A stretch of 64,000 nt of DNA from positions 1 to 64,000 of the forward strand of contig JAPOVK010000044.1 of the NCBI GenBank assembly GCA_026708185.1, written 5' to 3'. The first letter of the stretch is position 1, and the number at the start of each line of letters is the position of its first letter. A program made the position numbers and the translations under genes. Source of the stretch: Gammaproteobacteria bacterium (lineage in GTDB: Bacteria; Pseudomonadota; Gammaproteobacteria; Pseudomonadales; Azotimanducaceae). The notes beneath the pieces were generated by a model. That model was not told where the DNA came from, searched no databases, and saw nothing but the letters and a program-made list of their open reading frames with translations. This document shows positions 39,529 through 47,323 of this stretch, piece by piece.

Positions 39529-40941
39529 ATGGTCTTTTCATCCTACGTGTTCGTTTTCGTGTTCCTCCCGGGGGTTCTCGTGGCCTACTACGTCGCGCCG
39601 CGCAGGATCAAACACGCACTCCTCGCGCTGGGGAGCTACGGCTTCTACGGCTGGGCGAATCCCGCTTTCGTCTTGCTCATGTTGTTCAGCACGGCCGTGG
39701 ACTACCGCTGCGGCCTGATCGCCGGCCGCAGAGATGCCGGGGACGGGGCGCGGCGGGCCGCCCTGGTGACGTCCATCGTCACGAACCTGGGCCTCCTCGG
39801 CTTCTTCAAGTACGCCAATTTCGGCATCGACAACTACAACGCGCTGGTGACGGCGCTCGGCGGCGACCACCTGCAATGGGAGACCTTCTTCCGGATCACG
39901 CTGCCACTCGGCATCAGTTTCTACACCTTTCAGTCGATGAGCTACACCATCGACGTCTACCGGCGCCACGCCGAGCCGGTCCGCAATTTCGTCGACTTCG
40001 CCTGCTACGTTGCGCTCTTCCCGCAACTGGTCGCGGGGCCCATCGTCCGCTTCCGGGAAATCGCGGATCAACTCGCCGAGCGTGGCCACAGCGTCGCCAA
40101 GTTCGCCCGTGGTGTTTCGTTCTTCGCCTTCGGCATGGCGAAGAAGATCCTCATCGCCAACCCGTGCGGAAAGATCGCTGACGTCTGCTTCGACGCCGGC
40201 TCCCTGACCGTCGTGGACGCGTGGTACGGGATCGTCGCCTATTCGTTCCAGATCTACTTCGACTTCAGCGCCTACAGCGACATGGCCATCGGCTTGGGGC
40301 TGATGCTCGGGTTCGCGTTTCCGAAGAACTTCGACTCGCCGTATCGATCGCAATCGATCACGGAGTTCTGGCGTCGTTGGCACCTGTCGCTGTCGTCGTT
40401 CCTGCGCGACTACCTGTACATCCCGCTGGGAGGCAACCGCAAGGGGGAGGTGCGCACCTACGTCAACTTGATGATGGTGATGCTGCTCGGCGGCCTATGG
40501 CACGGCGCGTTGTGGAACTTCGTCATCTGGGGCGGCATCCACGGCGCGATGCTTGCGTTGGAGAGGCGATTTGAAAAAGACAGCCTCTATCGACGTCTGC
40601 CGGCACCGGTGAAGATGGCGCTGACGTTCCTGATCGTCACCATCGCCTGGGTGTTCTTCCGGGCGCCAACGCTCGGCGAGGCCCTCGACTACCTTGGCGC
40701 GATGTTCGCCCTGGGTCCGCAGACGGCAGGCGGGCCGATGATCGCCGGGCTGATCTACCAGCCGTACTACCTGCTCGTGATGGCCGTCGCGGCGGGCGTC
40801 GTCTGGCTCGCGCCGCAGACCTGGGACTACACGCGCCGAATGACCTGGCCGAAGGCCGCGTGGGGCGCCGCGGCGTTCGTGGTCGCCCTCGCGGTGATGA
40901 TGGGCCAGGCGTTCAATCCGTTCATCTACTTCATCTTCTGA
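39529..40941 (+). CDS. MBOAT O-acyltransferase, AlgI-like
   Basis: Polytopic inner-membrane protein of 470 residues that moves acetyl groups across the membrane for polysaccharide O-acetylation. The AlgI signature is strong throughout: FVFVFLPGVLVAYY, FFKYANFG, LPLGISFYTFQSMSYTIDVY, FPQLVAGPIVRF, YSFQIYFDFSAYSDMAIGLG, and FWRRWHLSLSSFLRDYLYIPLGGNR. The catalytic His lies in LWHGALWNFVIWGGIHG. It overlaps almost directly with the AlgX-like gene (one base apart), forming the usual two-part machine. The polymer it modifies is not encoded here, so alginate should not be assumed. Confidence 0.95.
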   Translation: MVFSSYVFVFVFLPGVLVAYYVAPRRIKHALLALGSYGFYGWANPAFVLLMLFSTAVDYRCGLIAGRRDAGDGARRAALVTSIVTNLGLLGFFKYANFGIDNYNALVTALGGDHLQWETFFRITLPLGISFYTFQSMSYTIDVYRRHAEPVRNFVDFACYVALFPQLVAGPIVRFREIADQLAERGHSVAKFARGVSFFAFGMAKKILIANPCGKIADVCFDAGSLTVVDAWYGIVAYSFQIYFDFSAYSDMAIGLGLMLGFAFPKNFDSPYRSQSITEFWRRWHLSLSSFLRDYLYIPLGGNRKGEVRTYVNLMMVMLLGGLWHGALWNFVIWGGIHGAMLALERRFEKDSLYRRLPAPVKMALTFLIVTIAWVFFRAPTLGEALDYLGAMFALGPQTAGGPMIAGLIYQPYYLLVMAVAAGVVWLAPQTWDYTRRMTWPKAAWGAAAFVVALAVMMGQAFNPFIYFIF

Positions 40942-40942
40942 C

Positions 40943-42220
40943 ATGGCGTCGTTATCCATTGAGCGTGAAAGGCAGGCCCGGGAGGAAGTCGGCGTCACGT
41001 CCTACTCGCGCGGGGTGAAGTGGTTCCTGTCGGCGTTTTTCGTGGTGACGGTAGCCGGGGGCACGGTCTGGCACTTGGCGTCGGACCTTGTCGACACGCC
41101 CCGCCCATGGCCGCGAATCCTCGACCCGACGCGCCTGCTGCCAGCACCGGAGGAAGTGCGTGCAGTGGCCGCGGAGGCCGGCTGGGCGGCCGCGCTCAAG
41201 GCCGCGAACGACCGGATAGGCACGAACATCGCCGACTACGAGACTGACCTCGAGGATGGCTCGCCGGTGATCGATGCGCTCATGCCAACGGTTAACGCCG
41301 TCGTGACGGACCTCCTTGGGGGCTCGACGGAGTCGGTCTATCGCGGTCGCGACGGCTGGTGGTTCTTCCGGCCGGACATCGACTACGTGACCGGACCTGG
41401 ATTCCTGACGCCTCGCCGCCGGGTAGAGCGAGCATGGGATCCACTGCCGGCTCTCGACGAGTTCCATCGGGCACTTGCCGAGCGAAAGATCGCTCTCATC
41501 GTCGCCCCGATTCCCGTGAAGCCGAGCATCTACCCGGAGCGGTTCAGTGCCCGCTTCGAAGGCGGGCAGACCGCGATCCAGAATCCCTCCTACGCACAGT
41601 TTCTCGCGCGCTTGGACGACGCTGGCATCGCGCATGTCGATCTGGGTGCCCTGCTCTGGGAAGCTCGGAAAACCGAGGGATCGGTGTTCCTGACCACCGA
41701 CACGCACTGGTCACCCGTCGGGGTCGCCTTGGGCGCCGCAGCACTCGGCGAGGCGATCGAGAGGATGGGGGTCTCGTGGGAGCGGTTCCAGGTCTCGTAT
41801 GCGCGCACACCGACGGAGGTCGCCGGCCGCGGCGACACCATTGCCATGCTGGACCTGGCCCGCCGAGGGGTGGAGACGGTCACGCTTCAGCGGATCTCCA
41901 GAGACGGACAGCCTTGGGCACCGCAACCCAACGCGGAAGTCCTCCTGCTCGGCGACAGTTTCACCAACATCTTTGCCCTGCCGTCCTTGGGCTGGGGCAG
42001 CGGCGCAGGCCTGGCGGCGCAGTTGAGCGCGGCGCTCGGCAGGCCGGTGGATGCGCTCGCGATCAACGACAACGGCAGCTACGCCACCCGCGCGGCGCTG
42101 GCGTCGGGCATCCGTCGGGGACGGGACCGCCTGTCGGGCAAGAAGGTCGTCGTCTACGCGTTCGCCAGCCGCGAACTCGCGTTCGGCGATTGGCGGACAG
42201 GCTACCGCTACGACGACTGA
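40943..42220 (+). CDS. AlgX/AlgJ-like SGNH O-acetyltransferase
   Basis: 425 residues, anchored by one N-terminal helix (WFLSAFFVVTVAGG, about residues 27-42) with the catalytic domain in the periplasm. The triad motifs are visible: Asp253 and His255 in TTDTHWSPVG, and Ser339 in LLLGDSFTN. WWFFRPDIDY is the family's N-terminal landmark. It takes acetyl groups delivered by the MBOAT partner and places them on a glycan. It has no C-terminal carbohydrate-binding module as in AlgX, so it is more like AlgJ. The LamG protein of the same operon might supply glycan binding. Confidence 0.93.
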   Translation: MASLSIERERQAREEVGVTSYSRGVKWFLSAFFVVTVAGGTVWHLASDLVDTPRPWPRILDPTRLLPAPEEVRAVAAEAGWAAALKAANDRIGTNIADYETDLEDGSPVIDALMPTVNAVVTDLLGGSTESVYRGRDGWWFFRPDIDYVTGPGFLTPRRRVERAWDPLPALDEFHRALAERKIALIVAPIPVKPSIYPERFSARFEGGQTAIQNPSYAQFLARLDDAGIAHVDLGALLWEARKTEGSVFLTTDTHWSPVGVALGAAALGEAIERMGVSWERFQVSYARTPTEVAGRGDTIAMLDLARRGVETVTLQRISRDGQPWAPQPNAEVLLLGDSFTNIFALPSLGWGSGAGLAAQLSAALGRPVDALAINDNGSYATRAALASGIRRGRDRLSGKKVVVYAFASRELAFGDWRTGYRYDD

Positions 42221-42274
42221 ACCGACTGCGGCGTCCGCCTTTGCAACCACCCGGCGCTATCGTAAGGTGCGACT

Positions 42275-43822
42275 GTGCAAAAGCGAAAACTGCCCATCGG
42301 GATCCAGACCTTCCGCAAGATCCGGGAGGACGACTACTACTACGTGGACAAGAGCGCCTACTTGGCGCAGCTCAACGACGAGGGCACCCACTTCTTCCTG
42401 TCGCGCCCGCGGCGCTTCGGCAAGAGCCTGTTCCTCGACACCCTGAAGGAACTCTTCGAAGGCAGCGAAGAGCTGTTCCGCGGCTTGGCCATCCACGGCG
42501 ATTGGGACTGGTCGGTGCGCCATCCAGTCGTTCGGTTGAGCTTCGGCGGGGGCAACTACACCGATCCGGGTCAGGTCCGGGCCTCAGTGGCGGAGCAACT
42601 GGCTTCCATCGAACGCGCCAACGACATTGCCGCCGAGTTCGAAACGGCGGGGGGACGCCTGGCCCACTTGCTGGAGTCCCTGCATCGTCGCGCGGGACGC
42701 CGCGTGGTTGTATTGGTGGACGAGTACGACAAGCCGATCCTCGACGCGCTGGAGTACCCGGAGGTCGCCCGGGAGAACCGGGACTTCCTGCGCGGTTTCT
42801 ACAGCGTCATCAAGGATGCGGACGCGCATGTGCGGTTCGCGTTCCTGACCGGGGTGAGCAAGTTCTCGAAGGTCAGCCTGTTTTCCGGACTCAACAACTT
42901 GACGGACATCACCCTGGAGGCGCGCTACTCGGCGATTTGCGGCTACACCGAGGCGGACTTGGACGACGTCTTCGCCGCCGAGCTTCCCGGCCTCGACCGG
43001 GCGCGGATTCGGGAGTGGTACAACGGCTACGCGTGGCTCGGCGAAGAGAAGGTCTACAACCCTTACGACGTGCTTCTCCTCTTCCGCAACCGTCGTTTCG
43101 ATGCCTACTGGTTCGAGACCGGTACGCCCCGGTTCCTGGTCGACACGCTCTTCGAGCGGCGGGTGACGACCATGGCGCTCGCCGAGATGGTCGGCGGCGT
43201 GGAGCTTCTGTCGGCGTTCGACGTGGGCCAGATTGGCACCGAGGCGCTGCTGTTCCAGACGGGCTACCTGACGGTCCGGTCCGTGGACGACGTAATCGGC
43301 GAGCAGCTGTTCCGCCTTGGCTATCCGAACCGGGAAGTGCGCCAGAGCCTCAACCGGGCGCTCTTGGGGAACCTCGTCAAGGACGTTGGCCGGGAACTCA
43401 AGAACAGCATCCGGCTCACCGAATTGCTCGCCGCGAACGACTTCGACGGCATGCGCGATCTCTTCGAGGCCTTCTACGCAAGCATCCCGCACCAGTGGTA
43501 CACGAACAACGACATCGCCGACTACGAGGGCTACTACGCGAGCGTCTTTTACTCGTACTTCGCGGCCTTGGGACTCGACATCGTGGTCGAAGACTCAAGC
43601 AGCCACGGCCGCCTCGACATGGCGGTACGCGCCAACGGCCGCGTGTATCTCTTCGATTTCAAGGTGGCGGAGCAGTCGCCGCCCGGGTCGGCCCTCAAGC
43701 AGCTCGAGAAGAAGGACTACGCCGCCAAGTACCGCGCCTCGGGAGAGCCGATCCACCTCGTCGGTGTGGAGTTCAGCAGCGCCGCACGCAACGTGACCGG
43801 TTTCGAAGTGGCTCACGCTTGA
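42275..43822 (+). CDS. AAA-ATPase-like protein with C-terminal PD-(D/E)XK nuclease domain
   Basis: 515 residues with the two-part layout of the AAA-ATPase_like/PDDEXK_9 proteins. The N-terminal domain starts IGIQTFRKIREDDYYYVDKS, and its Walker A is FFLSRPRRFGKSLFLDTL (Lys50, Ser51). Walker B-like VVVLVDEYDKPILD follows, then the sensor region LTGVSKFSKVSLFSGLNNL. The nuclease-fold C-terminus has RLDMAVRANGRVYLFDFKVAE (Asp448, Asp461, Lys463). Members are widespread and often multicopy; a role in mobile-element or phage response has been suggested but not shown. The GTG start has AAGG upstream. Confidence 0.9.
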   Translation: MQKRKLPIGIQTFRKIREDDYYYVDKSAYLAQLNDEGTHFFLSRPRRFGKSLFLDTLKELFEGSEELFRGLAIHGDWDWSVRHPVVRLSFGGGNYTDPGQVRASVAEQLASIERANDIAAEFETAGGRLAHLLESLHRRAGRRVVVLVDEYDKPILDALEYPEVARENRDFLRGFYSVIKDADAHVRFAFLTGVSKFSKVSLFSGLNNLTDITLEARYSAICGYTEADLDDVFAAELPGLDRARIREWYNGYAWLGEEKVYNPYDVLLLFRNRRFDAYWFETGTPRFLVDTLFERRVTTMALAEMVGGVELLSAFDVGQIGTEALLFQTGYLTVRSVDDVIGEQLFRLGYPNREVRQSLNRALLGNLVKDVGRELKNSIRLTELLAANDFDGMRDLFEAFYASIPHQWYTNNDIADYEGYYASVFYSYFAALGLDIVVEDSSSHGRLDMAVRANGRVYLFDFKVAEQSPPGSALKQLEKKDYAAKYRASGEPIHLVGVEFSSAARNVTGFEVAHA

Positions 43823-43916
43823 TGTCGAGCGGTCCGGCTGGCGGGACGCCCTGCTGAACAGGCGCGACTTCGTTAACGGGGGAATCCGTGCCGCCAGCGT
43901 TGGTACCGTAGCGACC

Positions 43917-45242
43917 ATGATGCCTGGCTGTGGCGTTCTTCGTCCCGCTCCCGGATCGACCGGGTCGCGGCCGGGAGCAGGGCGGGTAGTGGTCGTCGGC
44001 GCGGGCATTTCGGGCTTGGCGACCGCGACGGCGCTTCGCGACTTGGGTCTTCACGATGTGGTCGTCTTGGAGGCGCGCGACCGCATCGGCGGCCGCATCT
44101 GGACGAGGCGGATCGGCGATGGCGTGCCTGTCGATCTCGGCGCGTCTTGGATACATGGCGTCGAAGGCAATCCGATCACCCGGATCGCCGCCGAGAACGG
44201 CATTGAGCTCTCGGCAACCGACTATGGCAATGCGTCCGTGCACTTCCACGACCGCGAGGAGGCGCCGACGCGGCCCGGTCTCCTCCGGGGCTTTTGGGCG
44301 TTGGCTCGTCGACGCCCGAATGCGCCCCTTGGTGATGTGTACGAGCGTTACGCGGCGTCGCTTTCCGAAAGGGATAAGCATTTCCTCGCGTACGTGCTCA
44401 ACACGGCCGTCGAGCACGAGTTCGCAGCCGACATTGCGGACCTGTCGTTCCGGAGCGTCAACGGTGGGGAGGAGTTCGGCGGAAGCGACGCGGTCTTCCC
44501 CGCCGGGTACCACCAAGTCGTGGACCGCCTGGCCGAGGGCGTGGACATCCGCCTTGAGCATGCGGTGACGCAGATCGACTACGCGGGACCGGGCGTCGTC
44601 GTCCATACCGGTGCCGCTACGTTGCAGGCGGATGCGGTGGTCGTCACCGTCCCGCTCGGCGTCCTCAAAGCGGATTCCGTAGTGTTCCGGCCTGATCTTC
44701 CGCGCCGGACGCGGCGCGCGATCGACGAACTCGGCATGGGCGTTCTGAACAAGACCTGCCTGCTTTTCGAGGATGTCTTCTGGGAAAAGGACGTCGAGTT
44801 GATCGGCTATGCGGGGGAGAAGACCGGGCAATGGGCGGAGACACTCAACCTCTACCCCTACACCGGGCAGCCGATTCTCATGATGTTCAACGCGGGCTCG
44901 TTCGGTGCACGGATCGAAGAGATGCCCGACGCGGAGATCGTGGCCCAGGCCCTAGCGGCACTTGAGGTCATGTATGGGCGCGTGCCACGGCCGAAGCACT
45001 CGCGGATCACGCGTTGGCGGTCGGATCCGTGGTCGTACGGGTCGTATTCGTACGTGCCCGTCGGCGCGTCCTTTCGTCGGCACGGGGACCTGGCGAGGCC
45101 CGTCGACGACAGGGTCTTCTTCGCAGGTGAGGCGACGCATCAGGATTATCCAGCCACCGTGCACGGCGCGTTCCTGTCGGGTGTGCGTGCGGCGCGTCAA
45201 GTTGCGATGGCGGCCGACCCGCAGATGGGGCGGCTTGCCTGA
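43917..45242 (+). CDS. Flavin-containing amine oxidase (polyamine/monoamine oxidase-like)
   Basis: 441-residue FAD enzyme. The N-terminal dinucleotide fold VVVVGAGISGLATATAL (about residues 24-40) continues to VVVLEARDRIGGRIWTRR with the GG motif. The middle has LGASWIHGVEGNP, FPAGYHQVVDRLAEG and VVTVPLGVLKA. The C-terminal FAD block is VFFAGEATHQDYPATVHGAFLSG. This is the pattern of polyamine oxidase and LSD1-like amine oxidases. The first 20 residues are Pro/Gly-rich and lack a signal. A strong hairpin lies nine bases after its stop. Confidence 0.92.
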   Translation: MMPGCGVLRPAPGSTGSRPGAGRVVVVGAGISGLATATALRDLGLHDVVVLEARDRIGGRIWTRRIGDGVPVDLGASWIHGVEGNPITRIAAENGIELSATDYGNASVHFHDREEAPTRPGLLRGFWALARRRPNAPLGDVYERYAASLSERDKHFLAYVLNTAVEHEFAADIADLSFRSVNGGEEFGGSDAVFPAGYHQVVDRLAEGVDIRLEHAVTQIDYAGPGVVVHTGAATLQADAVVVTVPLGVLKADSVVFRPDLPRRTRRAIDELGMGVLNKTCLLFEDVFWEKDVELIGYAGEKTGQWAETLNLYPYTGQPILMMFNAGSFGARIEEMPDAEIVAQALAALEVMYGRVPRPKHSRITRWRSDPWSYGSYSYVPVGASFRRHGDLARPVDDRVFFAGEATHQDYPATVHGAFLSGVRAARQVAMAADPQMGRLA

Positions 45243-45250
45243 CCGCCAAG

Positions 45251-45289
45251 ACTATGAAAACTCGGCGGCTACCACCGAGATTTCATAGT
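45251..45289. terminator. 15-bp inverted repeat, probable terminator or operator
   Basis: Left arm 45251-45265 pairs with right arm 45275-45289, with a nine-base loop and one mismatch in 15 positions. It begins nine bases after the amine-oxidase stop and ends 78 bases before the ABC transporter start. The arms are AT-rich at their ends and GC-rich toward the loop, unlike the surrounding DNA. The right arm is not followed by a T-run, so a factor-independent terminator is possible but not typical; a dimeric repressor site for the exporter genes is the alternative. Confidence 0.65.
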
Positions 45290-45367
45290 AACGTCCAACG
45301 CCATGATCCTTCGGACGGAGCATGCCGCCTCGAGGTCGATCTCGGGCTGTGCGCGGGTCGGTGCCGA

Positions 45368-47323
45368 ATGATGCAAGGTCCGAAGGGCGAACGTGCTCCA
45401 GACGAGGTCTTCCACGGCCACGACGACCTCGACTTTCGTCGCGTCGTTCACATCTTCCTGCGCACTTCGCCGTTCATCTGGCCAGCGGTACGCCACCTCG
45501 TCGTCTTCATCCTCGTCTCGGTGGCGATCGCCATCTTCAGCGCCGCGCTCCTGTTCATCATCACAGGGCTGATGAACGGCGGGATCGTCGGCGGCAGGCC
45601 GCTCGGGCAGTTGCACGTGACGATCTACGGGCTCGATCCGGCGGTGTACGTCGACGTAGGGGAACTCGGGCCCGATGCACGTCGTTCGCTGCGCTGGCTG
45701 GTGATTCTCACGACGATTCCGCTCGTCGGGGTGGTGGTCGTCGGGGGCCTTGGGCTCTACTACTACAGCGTCTGGATCTTCCAGGGCATCAACCAGCGCA
45801 TGCGGGTGTCGCTGATCGACCGCCTGCAGGCGCAGTCGCTCAACTTCCACGCCAACGCGCGGACGGGCGACGCCATCTACCGCGTCTACCAGGACAGCGC
45901 GATGGTGACGCAGATCATCCGCGCCATCTTCCTGGAGCCGTTGATGTTCATGGGCCGCTTCCTGTTCGCGGTCGCCATCGTCGCGGCGTTCGATCCTGCC
46001 CTTGCGGCGATGTTGGCCGTTGTGACATTGCCGATCCTGGTGTTGGGGCGGGTGTTCTCGTCGCCCCTGCGGCGAGCCTTCCGCACGGCCCGGGAGCGCA
46101 ACAGCCTGCTCACGTCGTGGATCCAGGAGAGCGTGCTGGGCGTGCGCGTCGTCAAGGCGACCCGCAGCGAGGCGAACCGCGAGCGCTCGTTCCGCGGCTA
46201 TTCGCTTGGCGCATTCGAGGCGGCCTTCCGGTCGCGTGTCATGTTGACCGTGCTCGGCATCCTGGCCTTCGCCGTGATTGGCCTGGCCGTGCTCGCCACA
46301 CAGTCCATGGCCGCCATGTGGTCGAACGTGGAAGCCTCGACCTTCGCCCGCAACATCCTGCTGGGCTTCGGCTTCGCGGTCTGGAACCTGGGCTCGTTCA
46401 CGGCGGCCACGGGGCGCATCGCCGACGGTCTGGGCTCGGTGAACGCATTGATCTCGCTGTGGGGGCGAGCCCAGGACATGGCGGTGGGCTTGGGCCGTGT
46501 ATTCGAGGTGCTCGATCTCGAACCGGACATCGAGGACGCGCCGGACGCCCGTGCGATGCCGCTCTTTCGCACCGCCGTAATGTTCCGCAACGTGGGTTTC
46601 GGCTACCTGCCCGGGCGGCCCGTGCTGACGGACATCGACCTGGAGGCGAAGCCGGGGACGGTCACGGCCATCGTGGGGCCGACCGGAAGCGGCAAGTCGA
46701 CGATGATGTCGTTATTGCTTCGGCTCGCTGATCCGGACGCAGGCCGGATCGAGATCGACGGAAACGACCTCAAGGATCTCAAGATCGAGTCGCTGCGGGC
46801 GCAGATCGCGCTGGCGACGCAGGAGAACATCCTGTTCTCGGACACCGTTCTGGAGAACATCCGCTACGCGGCCCCGGGAGCGACGCGGCAGGCTGCAGTC
46901 GAAGCGGCGAAGGTGGCCTGCGCGGACGAGTTCATCACCGCGTTGCCGGACGGGTACGATTCCCCGCTCGGCGAACGTGCGACGAAACTGTCGAGCGGTC
47001 AGCGCCAACGCATTGTCATCGCCCGTGCCGTCGTCAAGGACGCGCCGATCCTGATCCTCGACGAGCCGACGGCTGCGTTGGACGCGGAGACCGAACTCGC
47101 GGTGCTGGACAACCTGAAGGCCTGGGGACGCGGTCGCTGCATCTTCCTGATCACACACCGCCTGTCCACCATTCGCCAAGCGGACACCGTGGCCTACCTG
47201 CGCGACGGCCGCCTCCGCGAGACCGGTACGCATGACGCGTTGATGGCGCGGCCGGATGGGGCCTATCGACGGTTCGTGAGCGCGGAGACCGTGAATCGCG
47301 TCGCAGGCGTTGGAGGCAGCTGA
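45368..47323 (+). CDS. ABC exporter half-transporter (membrane plus ATPase domains)
   Basis: 651 residues from the ATG at 45368. Six membrane helices fill about residues 30-340, starting after a charged N-terminus. The ATPase domain has Walker A GPTGSGKSTM (Lys443), a Q-loop in ALATQENILFSDTVLENI, the signature LSSGQRQRIVIARA, Walker B ILILDEPTAALD with the catalytic Glu, and the H-loop ITHRLST. All key residues are intact. Its stop shares a base with the start of the next gene, so the two very likely form a heterodimeric type-IV-fold (MsbA-like) exporter. A long loop with GGRPLGQLHVTIYG between helices is unusual. The start is uncertain; an earlier ATG at 45254 would lie inside the hairpin. 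Confidence 0.93.
   Translation: MMQGPKGERAPDEVFHGHDDLDFRRVVHIFLRTSPFIWPAVRHLVVFILVSVAIAIFSAALLFIITGLMNGGIVGGRPLGQLHVTIYGLDPAVYVDVGELGPDARRSLRWLVILTTIPLVGVVVVGGLGLYYYSVWIFQGINQRMRVSLIDRLQAQSLNFHANARTGDAIYRVYQDSAMVTQIIRAIFLEPLMFMGRFLFAVAIVAAFDPALAAMLAVVTLPILVLGRVFSSPLRRAFRTARERNSLLTSWIQESVLGVRVVKATRSEANRERSFRGYSLGAFEAAFRSRVMLTVLGILAFAVIGLAVLATQSMAAMWSNVEASTFARNILLGFGFAVWNLGSFTAATGRIADGLGSVNALISLWGRAQDMAVGLGRVFEVLDLEPDIEDAPDARAMPLFRTAVMFRNVGFGYLPGRPVLTDIDLEAKPGTVTAIVGPTGSGKSTMMSLLLRLADPDAGRIEIDGNDLKDLKIESLRAQIALATQENILFSDTVLENIRYAAPGATRQAAVEAAKVACADEFITALPDGYDSPLGERATKLSSGQRQRIVIARAVVKDAPILILDEPTAALDAETELAVLDNLKAWGRGRCIFLITHRLSTIRQADTVAYLRDGRLRETGTHDALMARPDGAYRRFVSAETVNRVAGVGGS

Noticed and set aside
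41359-43857. 832-codon open frame on the plus strand
   Set aside because: It spans two well-supported genes in another frame and is dominated by Arg, Gly and Pro; a shadow of codon bias.
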